Notes: generated by a model from the letters alone, not told the origin. 64,000 nt of DNA from an uncultured Hyphomicrobiales bacterium (GCA_903847605.1 CAINED010000039.1:56369-120368), one strand, 5' to 3'. Counted from the stretch's first letter, positions 28,014 through 37,265 are shown. Made by a program: numbers and translations.

Positions 28014-28349
28014 ATGTTAAGAATGCTTCTAATCTCCACGGCCGTCATCGCCTCGTCCATTGCGGCGAAGGCCGGGGCCCCGGAGGTGCGCGGGCCGGTG
28101 CGTCTCGCGCAGGCCTGTGGCTGGTATGCGATCATGCATTGCGGCAGCGCCGACTCGGCGCGCGGCTATCAGCGGCGCACAGGCGCGGGCTTCATCATCA
28201 ACACGACGAGCGCCAACTTCCCGAACTTCCAGCCGGGCTATTTCTGCGTCGTGCAGGGTCCTGCGCCGAGGAGCGATGCGATGATACTCGCACAGCAATG
28301 GCGCGCTTCGGGCTATTCGCCGACGGCCTACGCCAAGAGCGCCTGCTGA
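28014..28349 (+). CDS. Small secreted SPOR-like protein
   Basis: 111 residues with a signal peptide (MLLISTAVIASSIAAKAGA). The mature part (CGWYAIMHCGSADSARGYQ, GYFCVVQGP, GYSPTAYAKSAC) has strand-helix repeats and four cysteines. It resembles a minimal SPOR-type fold stabilised by disulfides, judged by eye. The ATG at 28014 has GAGG seven bases upstream; the open frame begins at 27933. It is divergent from the iron transporter and shares the AT-rich region containing the Irr-like box. Confidence 0.72.
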   Translation: MLRMLLISTAVIASSIAAKAGAPEVRGPVRLAQACGWYAIMHCGSADSARGYQRRTGAGFIINTTSANFPNFQPGYFCVVQGPAPRSDAMILAQQWRASGYSPTAYAKSAC

Positions 28350-28415
28350 CACAAAGCATCCGTTTGCGACTGCTTTCCTCCCGTGGCACACTTTGCGCAT
28401 AGCGGGAGGAAGAAC

Positions 28416-28850
28416 ATGCTCAAGATCAGGCACATCGCCTTCGCCAGCGATCATCCGGGCAAGGCCGCCGACTTCTACAAGAAGGCCTTCGGTCTGCGCG
28501 AATTGCGCCGCTTCGGCATCGACGCCGAAACCGGCGAGGCTAAACGGCCCTCGGGCGTCTTCCTCACGGACGGATCGATCAACATCGCCATCCTGAAATT
28601 CTCGAACGACCAGCTCGGCAAGGGCATCGACTATACGGGCATGCATCATTTCGGCGTGATCGTCGACGATGTGGATGCCTGGACGAAAAAGCTGGAAGAG
28701 CTGGGCGCGGAAGCCATGGATTCGCAATACGCGGTGCCTGCAGGCGCCCATGCGGAGTTCAAGTTCCGTGGACCCGATGGCGTCGTCTTCGACATCACCG
28801 GTGCGCCATGGGAAGGCTGCGACGAAGACTTGCCGCAGGCGGCGGAATAA
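28416..28850 (+). CDS. VOC family (glyoxalase-like) protein
   Basis: 144 residues. Paired beta-alpha-beta modules start at KIRHIAFASDHPGKAADFYK and TGMHHFGVIVDDVDAWTKK and end with FKFRGPDGVVFDITGAPW. The vicinal oxygen chelate fold supports dioxygenases, isomerases and resistance proteins; metal ligand candidates are His in IRHIAF and HHFGV. A GGGAGGA site precedes the ATG at 28416. A Rieske oxygenase gene follows 34 bases later with its own strong ribosome site, so the VOC protein probably acts in the same aromatic or diacid pathway. Confidence 0.87.
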   Translation: MLKIRHIAFASDHPGKAADFYKKAFGLRELRRFGIDAETGEAKRPSGVFLTDGSINIAILKFSNDQLGKGIDYTGMHHFGVIVDDVDAWTKKLEELGAEAMDSQYAVPAGAHAEFKFRGPDGVVFDITGAPWEGCDEDLPQAAE

Positions 28851-28884
28851 TCGATGCAAAAGAAAACAAATCAGGGAGGCGATC

Positions 28885-30132
28885 ATGCTGTCGCGTGAAA
28901 ATAACGAGGCGCTCACTCGCGTCGGGCCGGGAACGCCGATGGGCGAATTGATGCGGCGTTACTGGATTCCCGCCGCTTACTCCGATCAGGTTGCGAAAAA
29001 CGATGGACCGCCGATACGCGTCAAATTGCTCGGCGAAAAGCTGGTGCTGTTTCGCGACACCAAGGGTCGGCTCGGCCTGCTCGAAGAATTCTGCCCGCAC
29101 CGCCTTGCCTCCATGTTCTTCGGCCGCAACGAGCAAGAGGGACTTCGCTGCGTCTATCACGGGCTGAAGTTCAACGTCGCCGGCGAATGCACGGATGCGC
29201 CGTGCATTCCGCCCACGCACAAAGAGCAGATCGAGACCGCCAAGCGCAATCTGCGCATGAAAAGCTATCCCTGCATCGAACGCGCCGGTCTCGTCTGGGC
29301 TTATATGGGGCCTGCGGGCATGGAGCCGGCCTTCCCCGCGCTCGAATGGACGCAAGTGCCGGACAATCAGCGTTACACGACCCGGCACGTACAGGAATGC
29401 AACTGGTTGCAGGCGCTGGAAGGCGGCTTCGACGCGCCCCATCTCACCTTCCTGCATCGTGGCGGCGAGACGGATGCCAGCCGCGATTTCGTGCCGTCCT
29501 TCTATGAAGTGATGACGACCGACTTCGGCTTCGCCATCGCAACGGGACGCGATACGGGCGAACCGAAGATCAAGTGGAACATCAACATCATGCTGATGCC
29601 GTTCCACAAGATCATTTCGACGCAGCCTTTCGCGGCGCATATGTGGGTTCCCGTCGATGACGAGAACACGATGCTCTACAGCATCGATTTTCGGCCGGAC
29701 CGCGCGCTGTCGCAACAGGAGCTTGAGCGCGCAAAAGGCGGCGACTGGATCCACACCGAAAATATCCCGGGCACCGATCACGCTCTTCGCAACAGGGACA
29801 ACGATTACCTGATCGATCGCGAGTTGCAGGCGCGCGGCGATTCCTACACGGGCATCAAGGGTTTCGGCACGCAGGATTGCGCCATTCAGGAATCGATGGG
29901 ACCGATCGTCGACCGCTCCGGCGAGCACCTTCTCATGGGCGACGCCGCCATTGTGAAATTACGCCGTCTGCTCCTGCAGGCCTTGCGCGATCACGCCGAT
30001 GGCAAGCCCTTGATGGGCATGGACCCCGAAAGCTATCGCGTGCGCTCGACCCGTTGCGAAATGCCGCGCGATTTCGACATGGCGGCGCATATGGGCAACC
30101 TGGTGCGCGTTGAAAAGATTGCTGCGCAATGA
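28885..30132 (+). CDS. Rieske non-heme iron oxygenase, phthalate-dioxygenase group
   Basis: 415 residues. The Rieske [2Fe-2S] site is Cys70-Pro-His72 and Cys89-x2-His92. The mononuclear iron site is in GGFDAPHLTFLHRG (Asp183, His186, His191). The N-terminus LTRVGPGTPMGELMRRYW is characteristic of the single-component-alpha phthalate 4,5-dioxygenase/O-demethylase group, which needs a separate reductase. No reductase gene is nearby. The ATG at 28885 has GGGAGG five bases upstream; the frame extends far back over the VOC gene in another phase and is not coding there. The stop overlaps the next SBP start (ATGA). Confidence 0.92.
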   Translation: MLSRENNEALTRVGPGTPMGELMRRYWIPAAYSDQVAKNDGPPIRVKLLGEKLVLFRDTKGRLGLLEEFCPHRLASMFFGRNEQEGLRCVYHGLKFNVAGECTDAPCIPPTHKEQIETAKRNLRMKSYPCIERAGLVWAYMGPAGMEPAFPALEWTQVPDNQRYTTRHVQECNWLQALEGGFDAPHLTFLHRGGETDASRDFVPSFYEVMTTDFGFAIATGRDTGEPKIKWNINIMLMPFHKIISTQPFAAHMWVPVDDENTMLYSIDFRPDRALSQQELERAKGGDWIHTENIPGTDHALRNRDNDYLIDRELQARGDSYTGIKGFGTQDCAIQESMGPIVDRSGEHLLMGDAAIVKLRRLLLQALRDHADGKPLMGMDPESYRVRSTRCEMPRDFDMAAHMGNLVRVEKIAAQ

Positions 30133-31157
30133 GTCATGCCATGAGGAGGACCGCCCTCGCCTTCGCGGCATTCATCGCACTGGCTGCGCCGAAGGCCCTG
30201 GCGCAAGGCGATGCCGATTTCTACAAGGGCAAGACCGTCACCATCGTGACGAGCACGGGCCCCGGCGGCGTTTACGATCTTGTCGCGCGCCTCATTGCGA
30301 AGAACATGCCGCGTCTGTTGCCCGGCGCGCCGGGCATGATCGTGCAGAACATGCCTGGCGGCGGCAATGTCGTTGCAGCCAACTACATGTACGAGGTCGC
30401 GCCGAAAGACGGGACATGGATTGCGGTCGTCAATAATGCCGTGCCGCTCAACCAGGTTCTCGACGGGCGCGGCGTGCGTTTCGACGCCTCGAAGTTCAAC
30501 TGGATCGGTTCGACAGGCGGACGCAACGAAGCGGTCTTCGTGCTGCGCAGCGCCGGCATCAATTCGGTCGAGGAGCTGAAGAAAAAGGAAGCGACGCTCG
30601 GCGGCACCGGCCCCGGTTCCTCCATCGTGATCTATCCGACGATCATGAACAATCTGCTCGGCACGAAGTTCAAGATCGTCAACGGATACAAGAGTTCCAC
30701 GGAAGTCTTTCTCGCGATGGAGCGCGGGGAAGTCGTTTCGCGTTCCGGCAGTCTCGCCTCGATCCACACGACCTTCCCGCAATGGATGCGCGACAACAGG
30801 CTCGTGTTCCTGACGCAGATCGGAACCGTGCGGGACAGGGAATTGCCCGATGTGCCGCTGCTTACGGAACTCGCAACGGACGAGGATCAGCGCAAGGTGA
30901 TGAGCCTTGTCTCCTCGCCCTCGCAACTCGGGCAGCCCTACTTCGTGCCGCCAAACGTGCCCGCGGAACGCGTCGCACTCTTGCGGAAAGTCTTCGCCGC
31001 GACGATGGCCGACGCGACCTTTCTGGCCGAAGCCGAGAAGGCGCAAGTGGAAATCGCGCCTGTTTCCGGTGAAGTCATTCAAAAGATCGTCACGGATGTC
31101 GTGATGGCGCCGCCTGAAATTGTCGCCAAAGCGCGCACGGCTCTCGGACACAAATAG
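30129..31157 (+). CDS. Tripartite tricarboxylate transporter-type substrate-binding protein (FY-GK subfamily)
   Basis: 342 residues with a signal peptide ending PKALAQ. The mature start DADFYKGKTVTIVTSTGPGG and NMPGGGNVVAANYMYEVAPK place it with the SBPs at 15398, 20320 and 37415. Its start overlaps the oxygenase stop (ATGA), so the binding protein is translationally coupled to a catabolic oxygenase. This suggests that its ligand is the oxygenase substrate or a relative (inference). An in-frame ATG at 30141 is an alternative start. Confidence 0.9.
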   Translation: MSHAMRRTALAFAAFIALAAPKALAQGDADFYKGKTVTIVTSTGPGGVYDLVARLIAKNMPRLLPGAPGMIVQNMPGGGNVVAANYMYEVAPKDGTWIAVVNNAVPLNQVLDGRGVRFDASKFNWIGSTGGRNEAVFVLRSAGINSVEELKKKEATLGGTGPGSSIVIYPTIMNNLLGTKFKIVNGYKSSTEVFLAMERGEVVSRSGSLASIHTTFPQWMRDNRLVFLTQIGTVRDRELPDVPLLTELATDEDQRKVMSLVSSPSQLGQPYFVPPNVPAERVALLRKVFAATMADATFLAEAEKAQVEIAPVSGEVIQKIVTDVVMAPPEIVAKARTALGHK

Positions 31158-31180
31158 AAATTCGAAAGAGGAACTTACAA

Positions 31181-32326
31181 ATGTCGCAGACAACGCGTCC
31201 GCCATTTCGCGCCGATCATGTCGGCAGCCTGTTGCGTCCGGAGAAATTGAAGAAAGGGCGCGAGACGCTGCTGGGACCGCAAACGCCGGACCAGCATCTC
31301 GGACCGCACGACAATGCGGAACTGCGCGCGATCGAGGACGAGTGCGTGCGCGAGGTCATCGCCATGCAGGAGCGGGCCGGATTAAAACTCGCCACCGACG
31401 GCGAGTTTCGGCGGCGCAGCTGGTGGCTCGATCTCATCATGGGATGGGAAGGCGTGACTGCTGATCGACTCGGCACGCGCGAATTCACCTGGCGCAACAA
31501 GGACGGATCGGAAAAGCCCTTCTCCCGCCTCTGGATGAATAGCCCCATCAAATGGAAGCCTAGCGCCACGGTGCGCGCTTTTGAATTTCTGAAAGCGAAC
31601 ACCAAACTCGTGCCGAAAGTCACGATCCCCGCGCCGGTGCTTTCGCACATGTATGCGGGTGGCGACCGGGGCGTTCTGGAAGGCTACTACAAGAATATCG
31701 AAGATTTCTGGGCCGATCTGATCGGCGCCTACAGGCAGGAAGTCGCGGCGCTGGCGGCGGCAGGCGCCACTTATATCCAGTTCGACGACACGGCCATCGC
31801 ATTCCTGTGCGATCCGCGTCATCGCGCGACGGTGCAAGGCTGGGGCGTCGAGCCCGATGCGCTCCTCCTCGACTATGCTAAGCGCATGAACGAGGTCATC
31901 GACGCCGCGCCCGCGGGCGTGACGTTCACCATGCATCAATGCCGCGGCAATCGCGAGGGACATTGGACGGCCGAAGGTGGCTACGATCCCGTGGCGGATG
32001 TGCTGTTCAATCGTATCAACGTGCGCGGCTACTTCCTTGAATACGACACCGAACGCGCGGGCACTTTCGAGCCGTTGCGACTGCTACCAAAGGGCAAAGT
32101 CGTCGCGATCGGCATCATGTCCAGCAAGTCGGGCGAGCTCGAAAGCGCGGATGCTTTGAAGCGCCGTATCGAACAGGCGTCGAAACATGCTCCTCTGGAC
32201 CAGCTTGCGATCACGCCGCAATGCGGCTTCGCCAGTTCCATTGTCGGCAATCCGCTCACTATCGAACAGCAGGAAGCCAAGCTGGCGCGGCTCGTCGAAG
32301 TGGCGCGGGACGTCTGGGGCGACTAG
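31181..32326 (+). CDS. MetE C-terminal-domain-like cobalamin-independent methyltransferase family protein
   Basis: 381 residues. FRADHVGSLLRP, ATDGEFRRRSWW, YIQFDDTAIAF, FTMHQCRGN and ITPQCGFAS reproduce the C-terminal catalytic barrel of cobalamin-independent methionine synthase, with zinc ligands in MHQC and QCGF. There is no N-terminal folate half, so it is not a full MetE. Stand-alone homologues include epoxyalkane:coenzyme M transferases and other thiol alkyltransferases. Its place after a Rieske oxygenase suggests a role in alkyl-group transfer or ring-product processing (inference). The stop overlaps the next gene by one base. Confidence 0.85.
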   Translation: MSQTTRPPFRADHVGSLLRPEKLKKGRETLLGPQTPDQHLGPHDNAELRAIEDECVREVIAMQERAGLKLATDGEFRRRSWWLDLIMGWEGVTADRLGTREFTWRNKDGSEKPFSRLWMNSPIKWKPSATVRAFEFLKANTKLVPKVTIPAPVLSHMYAGGDRGVLEGYYKNIEDFWADLIGAYRQEVAALAAAGATYIQFDDTAIAFLCDPRHRATVQGWGVEPDALLLDYAKRMNEVIDAAPAGVTFTMHQCRGNREGHWTAEGGYDPVADVLFNRINVRGYFLEYDTERAGTFEPLRLLPKGKVVAIGIMSSKSGELESADALKRRIEQASKHAPLDQLAITPQCGFASSIVGNPLTIEQQEAKLARLVEVARDVWGD

Positions 32327-32742
32327 TGCGGCAGAGCCAGCATACGCTTTCGGTCCGCACGAATGGCAAGGGCCTGATCGAATTCACCGACGATGTCGCG
32401 CGCTGGTTGTCGCAAGAAGGCTATACGGTGGGCGTGCTGACTGTGTTCTGCCGGCACACTTCAGCGTCGCTACTCATTCAGGAGAATGCCGATCCTTCCG
32501 TGTTGCGCGACCTGAAGGAATTTTTCGAACGCATCGCGCCTGAATATCACCCCTATGCCCATGATACGGAAGGACCGGATGATATGCCCGCGCATATCCG
32601 TTCGGCTCTGACGCAGACGTCGCTGTCGATCCCCATCGTCAGCGGGAAGATGGCGCTCGGCACATGGCAAGGCATCTATCTCTTCGAGCATCGCAGCGCG
32701 CCCCATGTGCGGCAAGTGGTGCTGCATGTCGTGGGCGATTGA
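32326..32742 (+). CDS. YjbQ/UPF0047 family protein
   Basis: 138 residues from a GTG that shares its G with the preceding TAG stop. The family pattern is present: GKGLIEFTDDVARWL, VFCRHTSASLLIQENADP, AHDTEGPDDMPAHIRSAL and LGTWQGIYLFEHR. Members are small trimeric proteins; E. coli YjbQ has weak thiamine-phosphate synthase activity. The true role here is unknown. The one-base overlap indicates coupling to the MetE-like gene. Confidence 0.88.
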   Translation: MRQSQHTLSVRTNGKGLIEFTDDVARWLSQEGYTVGVLTVFCRHTSASLLIQENADPSVLRDLKEFFERIAPEYHPYAHDTEGPDDMPAHIRSALTQTSLSIPIVSGKMALGTWQGIYLFEHRSAPHVRQVVLHVVGD

Positions 32743-32759
32743 GGCGCGTATCCGGCAGA

Positions 32760-33746
32760 TTACCCGATATCCACCACGACCCTGCCACGCACCTTGCCAT
32801 CGAGAATGTCGCGCGCGACGTCCATGACACCGTCGAAGGGCACATGAGTCGTCATCGTTGCGAGACTTTTCTTGTCCAGGTCACGCGCGATGCGCGCCCA
32901 GGCGGAAATGCGTTTTTCCTTCGGGCACATCACGCTGTCGATGCCAAGCAGCGACACGCCGCGCAGGATGAAGGGCGCGACGCTTGTAGGAAGATCCATG
33001 CCCTGCGCGAGACCGCACGCCGCGATAGCGCCGGAATATTTCGTCTGCGCCAGCACATTGGCGAGCGTATGCGAACCCACGGTATCGACCCCTACCGCCC
33101 ACCGCTCCTTGCCGATCGGGCGGCCGGGTTCTGACAATTCCTTGCGTTCCATGATTTCGTCGGCGCCGAGGCTCCGGAGATAATCGGCTTCGGAGGCGCG
33201 GCCCGTCGAGGCGATCACATGCCAGCCTGCCTTCTTCAAAAGCGCGACAGCGACCGAACCAACACCGCCCGCAGCGCCCGTCACGATCGCAGGACCATCT
33301 GAGGGTTTCACACCCTGCGCTTCCAGCGCCATTACGCTGAGCATCGCGGTGAAACCGGCTGTGCCCACGGCCATCGCCTCGGCGGCGGATAGTCCTTGTG
33401 GCAGCGGCACAAGCCAGTCGCCTTTCACGCGCGCCTTTTGCGCGTAAGCGCCGAGATGGGTTTCGCCCATGCCCCAGCCAGTCATCACGACGCTGTCGCC
33501 GGGCTTGAAAGCCGGATTGGTGGAGTTGTCCACGATGCCGGCAAAGTCGATGCCGGGTATCATGGGAAAGCGCCGCACCACCGGCGACTTGCCTGTAATG
33601 GCGAGGCCATCCTTGTAGTTCACGGTGGAATGGGTCACACGCACGGTGACGTCGCCGTCCATCAGGTCGGCTTCGTCGAAATCCGTATAGGCGGCGGTCG
33701 TGCCTTTTTCGGCCTTGTCGATGCGGATGGCGCGGAATTTGGACAT
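32760..33746 (-). CDS. AcuI-like acrylyl-CoA reductase / zinc-free MDR oxidoreductase
   Basis: 328 residues of the medium-chain dehydrogenase/reductase superfamily. HSTVNYKDGLAITGKSPVV, MIPGIDFAGIVDNS and GWGMGETHLGAYAQKAR match the YhdH/AcuI group. The Rossmann motif is TGAAGGVGSVAVALLKKAGW and no zinc ligands are seen. AcuI reduces acryloyl-CoA to propionyl-CoA with NADPH. It is convergent with the YjbQ gene, and GAGG precedes the ATG. Exact substrate is inferred from family only. Confidence 0.88.
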   Translation of the reverse strand: MSKFRAIRIDKAEKGTTAAYTDFDEADLMDGDVTVRVTHSTVNYKDGLAITGKSPVVRRFPMIPGIDFAGIVDNSTNPAFKPGDSVVMTGWGMGETHLGAYAQKARVKGDWLVPLPQGLSAAEAMAVGTAGFTAMLSVMALEAQGVKPSDGPAIVTGAAGGVGSVAVALLKKAGWHVIASTGRASEADYLRSLGADEIMERKELSEPGRPIGKERWAVGVDTVGSHTLANVLAQTKYSGAIAACGLAQGMDLPTSVAPFILRGVSLLGIDSVMCPKEKRISAWARIARDLDKKSLATMTTHVPFDGVMDVARDILDGKVRGRVVVDIG

Positions 33747-33820
33747 GGTGAACCTCGCGAGTTGCTCGTGACGATCCTATAGCAGATCGCCCGTCGGCTC
33801 AGTCCTACCTTCGGCGGAAC

Positions 33821-35062
33821 TTAATGCGCGGCGGCGAGGCGCGCCGCGTGACGGCCGACCGGCTTTTCGATGATGGGTAGCGAGATCAGCGCGGAAGCGA
33901 CGCCAAGCGCAATGGAAAAATACCAGGTAGCGTCGTAGCTGCCGGTCCATGCGCGCACGATACCGCCCATCAACACGCCGAAGAATCCGCCGACCTGATG
34001 CATGCAGAAAGCGAGGCCGTAGAGCATGCCGAAATAGCTCGTGCCGAACATCAGATTGACCATGGTCGACGTAGGCGCGAGCGTCGAAAGCCAGAGGAGG
34101 CCGGACATCGCGCCAAAGATCAGCGCCGTCATCGGCGAAGGCGGCATCATAATGAAGATCAGCGTGATGACAGAACGCGAAAAATAGATGGCCGCCAGCA
34201 CGTAACGCGAGGGAAAGCGCTGGCACAGCCAGCCCGACATGATCGAGCCGAAAACGTTGAAGAGACCGACGAGCGCGAAGGCCCAGTAACCGACATTGGC
34301 TGAAAGACCGGATTCCACGACATAACGCTGGAAGTGAACGGTGATGAACTGAAGCTGGAAGCCGCAAGTGAAGAAGCCGATCACGATGAGCATGTAGGAG
34401 CGCGTATTCACGGCTTCGATCAGCGCATCGCGGAAGGAAATCACTTCGCCGCCCGTGACCTTGGCCTGATCGGCCATGCTCTGAGACGCCACGCACCACG
34501 ACAGCGGAATGATCGACAGCAGTGCGATGGCGAAGATGACCGCCGTCCATTGCCAGCCGGTATTTTCGATCAATGCGCCCGCGACGGGCGAGAAGACGAA
34601 CTGGCCGAAAGAGCCCGATGCGCTTGCCAGACCGAAAGCGAGCGGACGCATCTTCGGCGGCACGAGCTTGCCGAGCGCGGCGACGATCAGCGTGAGCGAA
34701 CAACCGGAAAGTCCGAGCCCCGTCAGTACACCGGCTGTCAACGTAAAGGCGGAGGGACTTGCCGACAGCGGCATCAGCGCGATGCCAATCGCGTATAGCA
34801 AGCCGCCGCTCGCAAGCACGCGCATCGTGCCGAAGCGATCTGCTGCTGCGCCGGCGAAGGGCTGGCCGAAACCCCAGATCAGGTTTTGCAAGGCGAGCGC
34901 GAAGGCGAATGCTTCGGTGCTCATGCCTGTCGTGTCGAGGATGGGCAATTGCATCGCGCCCATGGCCGAGCGCGGTCCCCAAGTCAGCATGGCGATGAGG
35001 CACCCGGCGGCGATCATGATCTCGGGCGGCAGGGCCCGCGCTTTTTTCACCGCCGTTTCCAT
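33821..35062 (-). CDS. Major facilitator superfamily transporter (copy 1)
   Basis: About 413 residues with 12 helices. GFGQPFAGAAADRFGTMRVLA is the loop 2-3 MFS signature. The protein starts METAVKK at 35062, where GGGGAG is properly spaced; an ATG four codons earlier lacks a site. It is a close paralogue of the next gene upstream (both share MLIVIGFFTCGFQL or its near copy, VHFQRY, and ANVGYWAFALVG). Substrate is unknown; the catabolic neighbourhood suggests an organic acid. Confidence 0.88.
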   Translation of the reverse strand: METAVKKARALPPEIMIAAGCLIAMLTWGPRSAMGAMQLPILDTTGMSTEAFAFALALQNLIWGFGQPFAGAAADRFGTMRVLASGGLLYAIGIALMPLSASPSAFTLTAGVLTGLGLSGCSLTLIVAALGKLVPPKMRPLAFGLASASGSFGQFVFSPVAGALIENTGWQWTAVIFAIALLSIIPLSWCVASQSMADQAKVTGGEVISFRDALIEAVNTRSYMLIVIGFFTCGFQLQFITVHFQRYVVESGLSANVGYWAFALVGLFNVFGSIMSGWLCQRFPSRYVLAAIYFSRSVITLIFIMMPPSPMTALIFGAMSGLLWLSTLAPTSTMVNLMFGTSYFGMLYGLAFCMHQVGGFFGVLMGGIVRAWTGSYDATWYFSIALGVASALISLPIIEKPVGRHAARLAAAH

Positions 35063-35098
35063 CTCTCTCCCCATTTGATTTTATTGTGTCGAGCGAAT

Positions 35099-36358
35099 TT
35101 ATGCCGGCTGCGGTGTCGGCACGCTTCGAACCGGTTTTTCGATGATCGGCAAATTGATGATCGCCGAAAAAACACCGAAGAAAATCGACAGCCACCAGAC
35201 AATGAGAAAGCTGCCGGTCGCATCGCGCAACCATCCCGCCAGCATCAGGCCGCAGAAGCCGCCGACCTGATGGTTCAGAAAGGCGAGACCGTAAAGCGTC
35301 GAGAAATACCGCGAGCCGAACATCACGCCGATGAGGCCCGACGTTGGCGGCACCGTCGAGAGCCACAGCAAGCCGGTGAGAATGCCGAACATATAGGTCG
35401 TTGCCGGCGTCGGCGGCAGCAGGATGAAGACGAGCGTCACAAGGGAACGCGAACCGTAGATGAAGGAAAGCACCCAGCGCTTGGGAAAGCGCGACGCGAG
35501 CCAGCCGGAACCCATCGAGCCCACGATGTTGAAAATACCGACCAGCGCAAAGGCCCAGTAACCCACGTTTGCAGGCAGACCGGCTTCGACAATGTAGCGC
35601 TGGAAGTGCACGGTCACGAAAGCGAGCTGGAAGCCGCAGGTGAAGAAGCCGATCACAAGCAGAATGTAAGACCTGTGCCTGAAAGCTTCACGCAGCGCCT
35701 CGCGCATGGTCTGGCCGGGCAGATCGGCGGCGAAATCGTTTTTCTTCTGCGTCGGCTCGCCGGCGAGCGTCAAAGCGAGCGGTATCGAACACAGAATAAT
35801 ACCGGCGAACAGAAAGGCTGTGTTCTGCCAGCCGATCGCTTCGATCATGCCGCCCGCCAGCGGCGTAAACAGGAACTGGCCGAAAGAGCCGGATGCCGTG
35901 CCAACGCCGAAGGCAAAGGAACGCCGTTCCGGCGGCAGCATTTTCTGAAATGCGCCGATGATCAGGTTGAAGGAACAGGCCGACAAGGCAAGACCGAACA
36001 ACACGCCCTGCGTCAACATGAAAGCCGCGTCGCCGCGCGAATAGACCATCAGCCAAAGCGCCAGCGCGTAGAATACGGCGCCCACCGAAAGAATTCGCCC
36101 GGTGCCGTATTTATCGGCGAGCGCGCCGGCAAACGGGGCGCCTATGCCCCAGAAGAGATATTGCAGCGCCATCGCCGTAGAGAACGTCGCGCTCGAAATC
36201 GGCAAGTCGCCGAGAATCGGAAGCTGGAATTGCCCTATTGAAGCGCGCGGCCCGAAGGTAATGATGGCTGTGAGGCATCCTGCGGCGATGATCAGGTCCG
36301 GGGTCATGCGGAAGCGCCGGGCGGGCGCGGCCTCCGGACTGCCTGTCTGGACAGTCAT
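35099..36358 (-). CDS. Major facilitator superfamily transporter (copy 2)
   Basis: 419 residues with 12 helices; loop signature APFAGALADKYGTGRILS. It is a tandem paralogue of the 33821-35062 gene, lying 36 bases upstream on the same strand, with conserved blocks such as LVIGFFTCGFQLAFVTVHFQ and VEAGLPANVGYWAFALVG. Sequence divergence is substantial, so the duplication is old and the pair may have different substrates. The ATG at 36358 has AGGAG five bases upstream; the frame runs back to 36448. Confidence 0.88.
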   Translation of the reverse strand: MTVQTGSPEAAPARRFRMTPDLIIAAGCLTAIITFGPRASIGQFQLPILGDLPISSATFSTAMALQYLFWGIGAPFAGALADKYGTGRILSVGAVFYALALWLMVYSRGDAAFMLTQGVLFGLALSACSFNLIIGAFQKMLPPERRSFAFGVGTASGSFGQFLFTPLAGGMIEAIGWQNTAFLFAGIILCSIPLALTLAGEPTQKKNDFAADLPGQTMREALREAFRHRSYILLVIGFFTCGFQLAFVTVHFQRYIVEAGLPANVGYWAFALVGIFNIVGSMGSGWLASRFPKRWVLSFIYGSRSLVTLVFILLPPTPATTYMFGILTGLLWLSTVPPTSGLIGVMFGSRYFSTLYGLAFLNHQVGGFCGLMLAGWLRDATGSFLIVWWLSIFFGVFSAIINLPIIEKPVRSVPTPQPA

Positions 36359-36496
36359 GATTGCTCCTGTGGCCCCACGTTCAAGGCGCGGGGTCAAATC
36401 GCTTGTAAATCGTCGCCGAACATAAAGTGCATAGCTCGTTCGTGCCAATGCAATTCTGCATGGCTGGCCCGCGAATTCTCAAACTGGCAGTTTGAA

Positions 36497-37219
36497 TCAA
36501 GCCACGGGTACAGAGGCGTTGGCGAGCAAACGGCCATAGCCCGGGATGCGGCCGCTATCGCCCACCAGTCGCATCGCCGCCCAGAAGGCTGCCGGCGTGC
36601 TCGATACCACCGGAAGGCCGAAACGGTCTTCGAGCGGTTGTGCAACGCCGAGGGTCTTCAATCCCCCGCAAGAGATGAGGACCGCGTCTGCCGACGGCGC
36701 CTGTTCGACGGATTTCGCCGACAGATCCACAATTTCGTCGTCGCTCTTGGAACTCGCACCGTTGGCGAAGGCGGTGATACCGAACGAGTTGAGGGACTCG
36801 ACATCGAATCCGTGGAACCTGAGCAGTTCCTTCAGCTTGTCGTTGACGACATCGGTATAGGCCGTGGCGACGGCAAGTTTCGAGGCTCCAACCTCGCGCA
36901 GGCCATCGACAATGGCGGTGCTCATCGTGGAGACAGGCAGGCCGGTGCGGCTGCGAATTTCCTTTTGCAGGTCTTCGTTGAACTGCGGGCCACGATAGAA
37001 GGTCAGCGACGTGCCGATCACCATGATGGCGTCGACGCCGCGCCTGGCGAGGTTATCTGCAGCGGGAACGATCTTGTCCGCCGCCTGGTCGTATCCTTCG
37101 GGCGTGAGCGAGCCGACGCCGGTTCGATGCGCGATGAACACCGTTTCGGGATACATGAGCGGCCCCTCGGGCGGCACGATATCCGTTGCATGCGGAACGA
37201 CGAGTCCAATGGTAGCCAT
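36497..37219 (-). CDS. Arylmalonate decarboxylase / maleate isomerase family protein
   Basis: 240 residues of the Asp/Glu racemase fold. LYPETVFIAHRTGVGSLTPE-like text (here MYPETVFIAHRTGVGSLTPE), IGTSLTFYRG, TMSTAIVDGL, ATAYTDVVN and ISCGGLKTLG closely follow Bordetella arylmalonate decarboxylase as I remember it. The single catalytic Cys is Cys184. The other racemase cysteine is replaced by Gly69, with T70-S71 forming the dioxyanion pocket, the hallmark that separates the decarboxylase from racemases and maleate isomerases. The ATG at 37219 has GGGA nine bases upstream. It is divergent from an SBP gene. Confidence 0.85.
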   Translation of the reverse strand: MATIGLVVPHATDIVPPEGPLMYPETVFIAHRTGVGSLTPEGYDQAADKIVPAADNLARRGVDAIMVIGTSLTFYRGPQFNEDLQKEIRSRTGLPVSTMSTAIVDGLREVGASKLAVATAYTDVVNDKLKELLRFHGFDVESLNSFGITAFANGASSKSDDEIVDLSAKSVEQAPSADAVLISCGGLKTLGVAQPLEDRFGLPVVSSTPAAFWAAMRLVGDSGRIPGYGRLLANASVPVA

Positions 37220-37265
37220 GGCGGCGTTTCCCGGAGTTCGAGCAGAATGACTTCGCGCATTCTTG

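Noticed and set aside
28669..28884. Upstream extension of the Rieske oxygenase frame
   Set aside because: It overlaps the VOC gene in another phase, and the ATG at 28885 has a strong GGGAGG site and the family N-terminus.
33821..36358. Reading the two MFS genes as one frameshifted gene
   Set aside because: Each encodes a full 12-helix protein with its own start and ribosome site; they are tandem paralogues.
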